Part shown: in pieces, positions 13,530-17,888 of the stretch
Numbering within the stretch: position 1 is the first letter of the stretch
Layout of the letters: every line of letters begins with the position of its first letter
Assembly (NCBI GenBank): GCA_002336035.1
Contig: DDED01000137.1
Location: forward strand, 1-17,888
Length of the DNA stretch: 17,888 bases
Source: Cellvibrionales bacterium UBA1963
Lineage (GTDB): Bacteria; Pseudomonadota; Gammaproteobacteria; Pseudomonadales; UBA7434
Direction: 5' to 3'
Notes under the pieces: generated by a model
Databases searched by the model: none
What the model saw: only the letters and a program-made list of their open reading frames with translations
Told to the model about the DNA's origin: nothing
Translations under genes and position numbers: made by a program

Positions 13530-16196
13530 ATGGGGCTGTTAAATATAGGTGCAAGTGGTTTATTAGCCAGTCAAACGGCCATTAATACTACTGGTAATAA
13601 TATTGCAAATGCCAATGTTGATGGTTATAGCCGGCAGCAAGCAGTCCCTCAAACTCGTTCATCTATTTATGATCAAGGTGGTTTTATTGGCACTGGCGTT
13701 GATATTGAGACGGTCAGGCGAATAACCGACCAATTTATTAATCAGCAAGTTTTAATCGACAGTGCCAGTTATGCTGAATTTGATATATTAGCCAGCCAGT
13801 TAGCAAATTTAGAGAAAATGATCGGTGGTGATGAAACTGGGCTCTCCACCTCACTAGAGAACTTTTTTTCTGCTCTTAAGGCCGCATCAGATAACGTGAC
13901 ATCGGATGCAGCGCGAAAAGTTGTTTTAAGCCAAGCAGATGCCCTTGCCAAACGGTTTAATAAAGTTGCGGTTACTATTGCTCAGCAACAGTCTATGGTT
14001 AACGAGCAGATCGTAAAAGTAGCCGATCAGATAAATATCCACGCCAAAAAAATCGCTGATTTAAATCAACAAATTATTAATCGTCAAGTCAGCGGATCCG
14101 GTGATGAGACGAATAATTTACTCGATAAACGTGACAATGCGATGCGATCACTTGCAGAATTGATCTCATTTAGTACTGTCCAGTCAGGTGATTCCGTCAA
14201 TATATATATTGGCGCTGGTCAACCGCTGGTAATTGATGGGACTGTCAATAAGATTTCGATAACTGATGATACCCTCAATGTTGGTAATAAAGCGGTGATG
14301 CTTGAATTTAATGGTCGTCAAACAAATATTACTGATCGTATTACTGGTGGTAAGCTGGGGGGGTTAATTCAGTATCGTGATCAAATGCTAAAAGGCATTG
14401 AAGGGACTATTAATCGACTTTCTCTGTCGATAACTCAGATGTATAATTTACAACATCAGGCAGGTATTGACCGCAATGGAAAGCAAGGAGGTAATTTCTT
14501 TTCATCAGTGAATAGCGATCTTTTAGTTAGTCAAAGAATCATTGCTGCATCATCTAATGCTTCAGCGGGTTCACAAGTGACGACCGTCAGCATAATGGAT
14601 GCTAATGCACTTGATGCCAGCCAATATCGGTTGGTTCTTAGCGGCGCCTCAACGCCTTTAAATTATAGCCTCACTCGTCTTGAAGACAAACAGGTTGTTG
14701 CGAGTGGTCTTCTCGCCAATGGTTATCCTCAGTCAATTCAAACTGGGCAAGGATTCAGTATTCACCTTGATTCGGGGACGTACCAAACGGGTGATCAGTT
14801 TTATATTAATCCGAGTGCATCTGGTGCGCGCCAAATGTCACTTGCTATTCAATCAAGCGCTGAACTTGCGTTGGCCTCGCCATTAAAATTTGAAGCGTTA
14901 GCAACTAACAGTGGTACGGCTAAAGTGCTCTTAAACGATACAATTAGTGTGGCTGATATGGATCTTAGTGCACTGGATTCCTTTTTGTCGTCCGATGCAT
15001 TGCTACCCCCTTTATTGATTCGGTTCACCTCAGCCAGTACTTATGATGTGCTCGATAATTCAGATCCAACGAATCCACAACAACTAGACCCACCAATTCG
15101 TAATCAGTCTTATAAATCAGGAAGTGTTAATCATTTGCTGCCGTATTCACAGGGTTCTCTTTACTGGGCAAGCGATTCACCGCAGGTGTTTTCAGCAAAT
15201 ACTGGGCCGACTGGGACAATGTCAAATGGTTTTCCAGGAGGCGGTAGCGCTTCAGAAGTAGTAACGCTTACCACAATTGATCCGTTGACAGGATCGACAG
15301 CAATATTAACACATACAATTAACAGTGGTGACTCAGCAGATGTTATCGCAGCTCGGCTGAGTAATATAGACGGTGTTAGTGCCACTGCGTCAACTTCTTT
15401 ACTGATTAATGTGACCGATGACGGCGATAATAATTTACTAGAAATGAGCCTAAACGGTACTCGTTTGAACAATACTTTGCCATTTACGAATGAAAATTTG
15501 GCCAATCAAATAAATGCTATTTTTTCAGGCCAGTCTATCACTGCTGAGGTTATTGATAATCAATTATTGATTCGTTCTTTCACTGGTCAAGATTTAAAAC
15601 TCAGTCGTATCGGTGGTGAACCGGATGACCGCGTGTTGATTCGGAGCGTTAACGGCGGACCACTAACCAGGGCGCGTCTTGATCCCAACGAAGAAACTGT
15701 AGCAGGTGGTATTGTTGAGATAGTGACCGATAAAAACACTAGCATGAAATCTTCTGGGAGTTTATTTGGTTCCGCTATACCTAAATCGATGGCTGTTTTT
15801 TCTGGTTATCCTTTAACGATCACTGGCACACCTGCAGCAGGTGACCGGTTTTTAATTAGTGGTGATGCAGATGCTCAAGGTGACAATCGCAATGCATTGG
15901 CCTTGCAAGATTTACAGACGCTAAACATATTCAAAAATGGCACTATGAGTTTTTCTGATGAATATCAGTCGGCAGTCACTTCGCTTGGAAGTCAGACACA
16001 AGCCGCACAGATAAATGAAAGCGCCAGTAAGTTGTTATTAGAGCAAAGTCAATCTCGCCGAGAATCGATTTCGGGCGTCAATCTCGATGAAGAAGCCGCT
16101 CGATTAATTGAATTTCAACACGCTTATAGTGCATCGGCACAAGTCATCAACACGGCAAGAGATATTTTTCAAACCCTATTGGGTGTTTTCAATTGA
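13530..16196 (+). CDS. flgK: FlgK, hook-filament junction protein 1, enlarged
   Basis: FlgK is the first hook-filament junction protein (HAP1) and a FlgN client. The 888-aa protein has the axial N-terminus GLLNIGASGLLASQTAINTT with GNNIANANVDGYSRQQAVPQ. A helical FlgK domain follows (SLENFFSALKAASDNVTSDA; ADLNQQIINRQVSGS then NNLLDKRDNAMRSLAEL), and the C-terminus is SGVNLDEEAARLIEFQHAYS with an AQVINTARDIFQTLLGVFN tail. Enteric FlgK is about 550 aa; the extra length is in the middle and includes a hook-IN-like unit near residues 573-710 (HTINSGDSADVIAARLSNID). I place the start at ATG 13530, five bases after AGGAG (13520-13524); the GTG at 13524 would overlap that site. It follows flgJ by 8 bp. 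Confidence 0.95.
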   Translation: MGLLNIGASGLLASQTAINTTGNNIANANVDGYSRQQAVPQTRSSIYDQGGFIGTGVDIETVRRITDQFINQQVLIDSASYAEFDILASQLANLEKMIGGDETGLSTSLENFFSALKAASDNVTSDAARKVVLSQADALAKRFNKVAVTIAQQQSMVNEQIVKVADQINIHAKKIADLNQQIINRQVSGSGDETNNLLDKRDNAMRSLAELISFSTVQSGDSVNIYIGAGQPLVIDGTVNKISITDDTLNVGNKAVMLEFNGRQTNITDRITGGKLGGLIQYRDQMLKGIEGTINRLSLSITQMYNLQHQAGIDRNGKQGGNFFSSVNSDLLVSQRIIAASSNASAGSQVTTVSIMDANALDASQYRLVLSGASTPLNYSLTRLEDKQVVASGLLANGYPQSIQTGQGFSIHLDSGTYQTGDQFYINPSASGARQMSLAIQSSAELALASPLKFEALATNSGTAKVLLNDTISVADMDLSALDSFLSSDALLPPLLIRFTSASTYDVLDNSDPTNPQQLDPPIRNQSYKSGSVNHLLPYSQGSLYWASDSPQVFSANTGPTGTMSNGFPGGGSASEVVTLTTIDPLTGSTAILTHTINSGDSADVIAARLSNIDGVSATASTSLLINVTDDGDNNLLEMSLNGTRLNNTLPFTNENLANQINAIFSGQSITAEVIDNQLLIRSFTGQDLKLSRIGGEPDDRVLIRSVNGGPLTRARLDPNEETVAGGIVEIVTDKNTSMKSSGSLFGSAIPKSMAVFSGYPLTITGTPAAGDRFLISGDADAQGDNRNALALQDLQTLNIFKNGTMSFSDEYQSAVTSLGSQTQAAQINESASKLLLEQSQSRRESISGVNLDEEAARLIEFQHAYSASAQVINTARDIFQTLLGVFN

Positions 16197-16247
16197 CATT
16201 TTATTATCAAAACATGGTTTGGTGTATTATCACTTTGATATTTATTA

Positions 16248-16259
16248 GTTACGGGTAAC
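16248..16259 (+). promoter_or_regulatory. Small inverted repeat over the flgL ribosome binding region
   Basis: GTTAC-GG-GTAAC contains the GGGT at 16253-16256, the best available ribosome binding site for flgL, which is weak and 9 bases from the ATG. The two-base loop means it would not fold with all five pairs in RNA, so it may be a DNA palindrome instead. It echoes the flgD arrangement. Confidence 0.3.
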
Positions 16260-16265
16260 GTTATT

Positions 16266-17525
16266 ATGCGGCTATCTTCATTACAAGTTTATCAGCAGTC
16301 TTTAAATGGCATTAACAAAGCTTCAGTAGAGATTGCACAGACACAAAATCAGTTAACTACGGGTCAGCGTGTTAATATTGCATCTGATGACCCCGTTGCT
16401 GCTGCGCGTATCTTAGCAATTGACTCTGAACTAAATAATATCAGTGGTTATCAGAAAAATATTGATGCAATTGACGCTCGATTAAAGCGCACTGAGGCCG
16501 TGCTAACTAATATTGAAACTATTTTGAACCGCCTTAATGAATTAGTGATTCAAGCGGATGGGGCCGGTCTAACTAATATAGAGCGAAGGAATATAGCCAT
16601 AGAGATCTCTGAACGAGTACTTGAACTTGCCTCACTAACAAATTCCCAAGATGAAAATGGCGATTACATTTTTTCGGGATTTTTGAACAATGCACCTGCT
16701 TACACGTTAGAGGAAGGTCGGTATCGTTATCAAGGTGATAATGGAATTCGGCATGAAAAAATTTCAGAGCAGTTAACTGTTGCCAGTTCTGATAATGGTT
16801 TTTCACTGTTTGAAAATTTTGATGCCAATGAGTTTTTACCAGAGGTCGAAGTGGGTCTAACAACTGGGCCTGATCCACAAACATTGTCTGTTCAGGTTTT
16901 AAGTCAAGAGGCATATGATTTAGCGGTTGCAAACGGCGGAGATCAAGGATATGTATTTAAATTTAATTTAGAGAGTGCGATTATTCCTATTGGGCCAAAT
17001 TATAGTATCTATCGAATTTCAGATGGCGTCTTAGTGAGCGACAATAATCCCTATGTTGCTTCTTTAGGTTTATTAGAAGGCGGCTTAAAAATTGATTTAA
17101 GTTCAACACCACTCACGGGTGATACCTTCACATTAAGGCTCATAAAACACACAAACATGCTCAATATTGTTAAGGAAGTTGGGGATAGAATTGCTGCATT
17201 TGAAGAACCATCATCAACAAATAATCGTGGTGAAGAGAGTGAATTTGATCAGTTTATTGCTGATACGCTTGATGCCTTATCGGCGGTTCAAGAGAGGGTA
17301 CGATCATCTAGAACTGACATAGGCGCGCGCATGAACACCCTAACAGCTGCCTCTAGCAACCAAGAAAGTTTGGCGCTTGCAGGCAAGCAGATACTCAGTG
17401 TTATCCGTGATGTTGACTATAATGAAGCCGTTAGTAGGCTTTCGTTTCAGACGCTAGTCTTAGAAACCACCCAGCAAAGTTTTGTGAAGATAGCCAATTT
17501 ATCACTTTTTAATTATCTAAAATAA
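16266..17525 (+). CDS. flgL: FlgL, hook-filament junction protein 3
   Basis: The 419-aa protein has the FlgL N-terminus MRLSSLQVYQQSLNGINKAS and the flagellin-like D0/D1 helices (LTTGQRVNIASDDPVAAARI; ISGYQKNIDAIDARLKRTEA; LNRLNELVIQADGAGLTNIE; ENGDYIFSGF). The C-terminal helix ends VSRLSFQTLVLETTQQSFVK followed by LSLFNYLK. It links the junction to the flagellin filament and is carried by FlgN. It is about 100 aa longer than enteric FlgL (317 aa); the added length lies in the outer beta domain (about residues 170-295), as in Pseudomonas. It follows flgK by 69 bp with a weak ribosome binding site. Confidence 0.95.
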   Translation: MRLSSLQVYQQSLNGINKASVEIAQTQNQLTTGQRVNIASDDPVAAARILAIDSELNNISGYQKNIDAIDARLKRTEAVLTNIETILNRLNELVIQADGAGLTNIERRNIAIEISERVLELASLTNSQDENGDYIFSGFLNNAPAYTLEEGRYRYQGDNGIRHEKISEQLTVASSDNGFSLFENFDANEFLPEVEVGLTTGPDPQTLSVQVLSQEAYDLAVANGGDQGYVFKFNLESAIIPIGPNYSIYRISDGVLVSDNNPYVASLGLLEGGLKIDLSSTPLTGDTFTLRLIKHTNMLNIVKEVGDRIAAFEEPSSTNNRGEESEFDQFIADTLDALSAVQERVRSSRTDIGARMNTLTAASSNQESLALAGKQILSVIRDVDYNEAVSRLSFQTLVLETTQQSFVKIANLSLFNYLK

Positions 17526-17584
17526 TGGTGCTAGGCCTTCGCTGGGTGTTAAAAACATATCTAATGCAGAGAATTTTTTTTAAA

Positions 17585-17611
17585 TTACTTTGGTTTATTT
17601 CAGTCCGATTA
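17585..17611 (+). promoter_or_regulatory. FliA (sigma-28)-like promoter of the flagellin gene
   Basis: TTACTTTG-N11-TCCGATTA fits the sigma-28 layout TAAAGTTT-N11-GCCGATAA: the core CCGAT is intact and the -35 matches at half its positions. A TAAA at 17581-17584 could serve as -35 with a spacing four bases longer. The start point would be near 17618, giving a leader of about 55 bases before the flagellin ATG. Flagellin genes are normally FliA-dependent, which supports the call. Confidence 0.55.
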
Positions 17612-17672
17612 CTTTGAATCAAAAAGGATTATCCACAATGGTTCAATATGGTTTTTATAAAGGAGCACCTAC

Positions 17673-17888
17673 ATGTCGCAGATCATAAATACAAATATTG
17701 CCTCGTTGCAAGCCCAGCGTAACCTTAATCAATCTCAGGAGTCTCTAAATACATCATTAAACCGCCTGTCATCTGGTTTGCGTATAAACAGCGCACGGGA
17801 TGATGCCGCTGGTTTGGCCATTTCAAATACCTTTACCTCACAAATTCGAGGCCTTAACCAAGCGATTCGTAATGCCAATGATGGTATT
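17673..17888 (+). CDS. fliC: Flagellin, N-terminal part (cut by the window end)
   Basis: The first 72 codons are present. The protein starts MSQIINTNIASLQAQRNLNQ, then SQESLNTSLNRLSSGLRINS, ARDDAAGLAISNTFTSQIRG and LNQAIRNANDGI. This is the conserved D0/D1 segment of bacterial flagellin, including the LSSGLRINSARDDAAGLAI motif seen by FliW/FliS-linked export systems and by host TLR5. A strong ribosome binding site AAAGGAG (17660-17665 region) lies 7 bases before the ATG. It follows flgL by 147 bp with its own FliA-like promoter. The rest of the gene lies beyond the window, so the length and number of flagellin copies cannot be judged. Confidence 0.96.
   Translation, partial: MSQIINTNIASLQAQRNLNQSQESLNTSLNRLSSGLRINSARDDAAGLAISNTFTSQIRGLNQAIRNANDGI

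Noticed and set aside
15161..15505. 114-aa antisense frame inside flgK
   Set aside because: Same reason: a shadow of the low-complexity FlgK outer domain.
16573..16932. 119-aa antisense frame inside flgL
   Set aside because: Composition (His, Gln, Leu-rich) reflects the reverse of FlgL codons; no support as a gene.
17526..17560. Possible terminator between flgL and fliC
   Set aside because: No convincing stem followed by a T run; only the small AGGCCT palindrome is present.

Overview
This window looks like the chromosome of a motile, polarly flagellated gammaproteobacterium, probably a marine one of the Spongiibacter/Cellvibrio-like kind. That placement is an inference from the flagellar gene order (flgA and flgN divergent from flgBCDEFGHIJKL, followed directly by flagellin), the protein sequences, and a sigma-54 flagellar promoter. 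Base composition is moderately AT-rich by eye. No tRNA, rRNA, CRISPR array, insertion sequence or phage gene was seen. All homology statements rest on remembered family sequences and motifs; no search was run.

Region 1 (1-2936, + strand) is a compact sterol-modifying operon whose 5' part lies outside the window. It contains the C-terminal half of a CYP51-type sterol 14-alpha-demethylase, a 3Fe-4S ferredoxin (its likely electron donor), an extended SDR of the 3-beta-hydroxysteroid dehydrogenase/C-4 decarboxylase kind, and a membrane protein that closely resembles plant cycloeucalenol cycloisomerase (CPI1). In plants CPI1 makes obtusifoliol and CYP51 then demethylates it, so two consecutive steps of the cycloartenol-type sterol route sit side by side here. 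This is the most interesting content of the window.

Region 2 (2937-3395, - strand) is a Ddn-like deazaflavin (F420)-dependent nitroreductase-family gene. Its stop codon abuts the stop of the cycloisomerase gene with no base between. It lies on the same strand as, and 117 bp downstream of, flgN.

Region 3 (3513-4880, - strand) holds flgN (hook-filament junction chaperone) and flgA (P-ring chaperone). The anti-sigma factor gene flgM, usual at this position, is absent from the window.

Region 4 (4881-5352) is a 472-bp divergent intergenic region. It has a near-perfect sigma-54 promoter at 5238-5253, several palindromes, and a structured flgB leader.

Region 5 (5353-17525, + strand) is the complete axial-structure cluster: flgB, flgC, flgF and flgG (rod), flgD (hook cap), flgE (hook), flgH (L ring), flgI (P ring), flgJ (rod cap/muramidase), flgK and flgL (hook-filament junction). 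FlgE (640 aa) and FlgK (888 aa) are much larger than the enteric proteins because of central insertions. Possible added control points are a hairpin over the flgD ribosome binding site and a FliA-type promoter inside flgJ in front of flgKL.

Region 6 (17526-17888) holds a FliA-like promoter and the first 72 codons of a flagellin gene cut by the window end. The inferred hierarchy is sigma-54 for flgB and the genes after it, then sigma-28 for flagellin and possibly flgKL.
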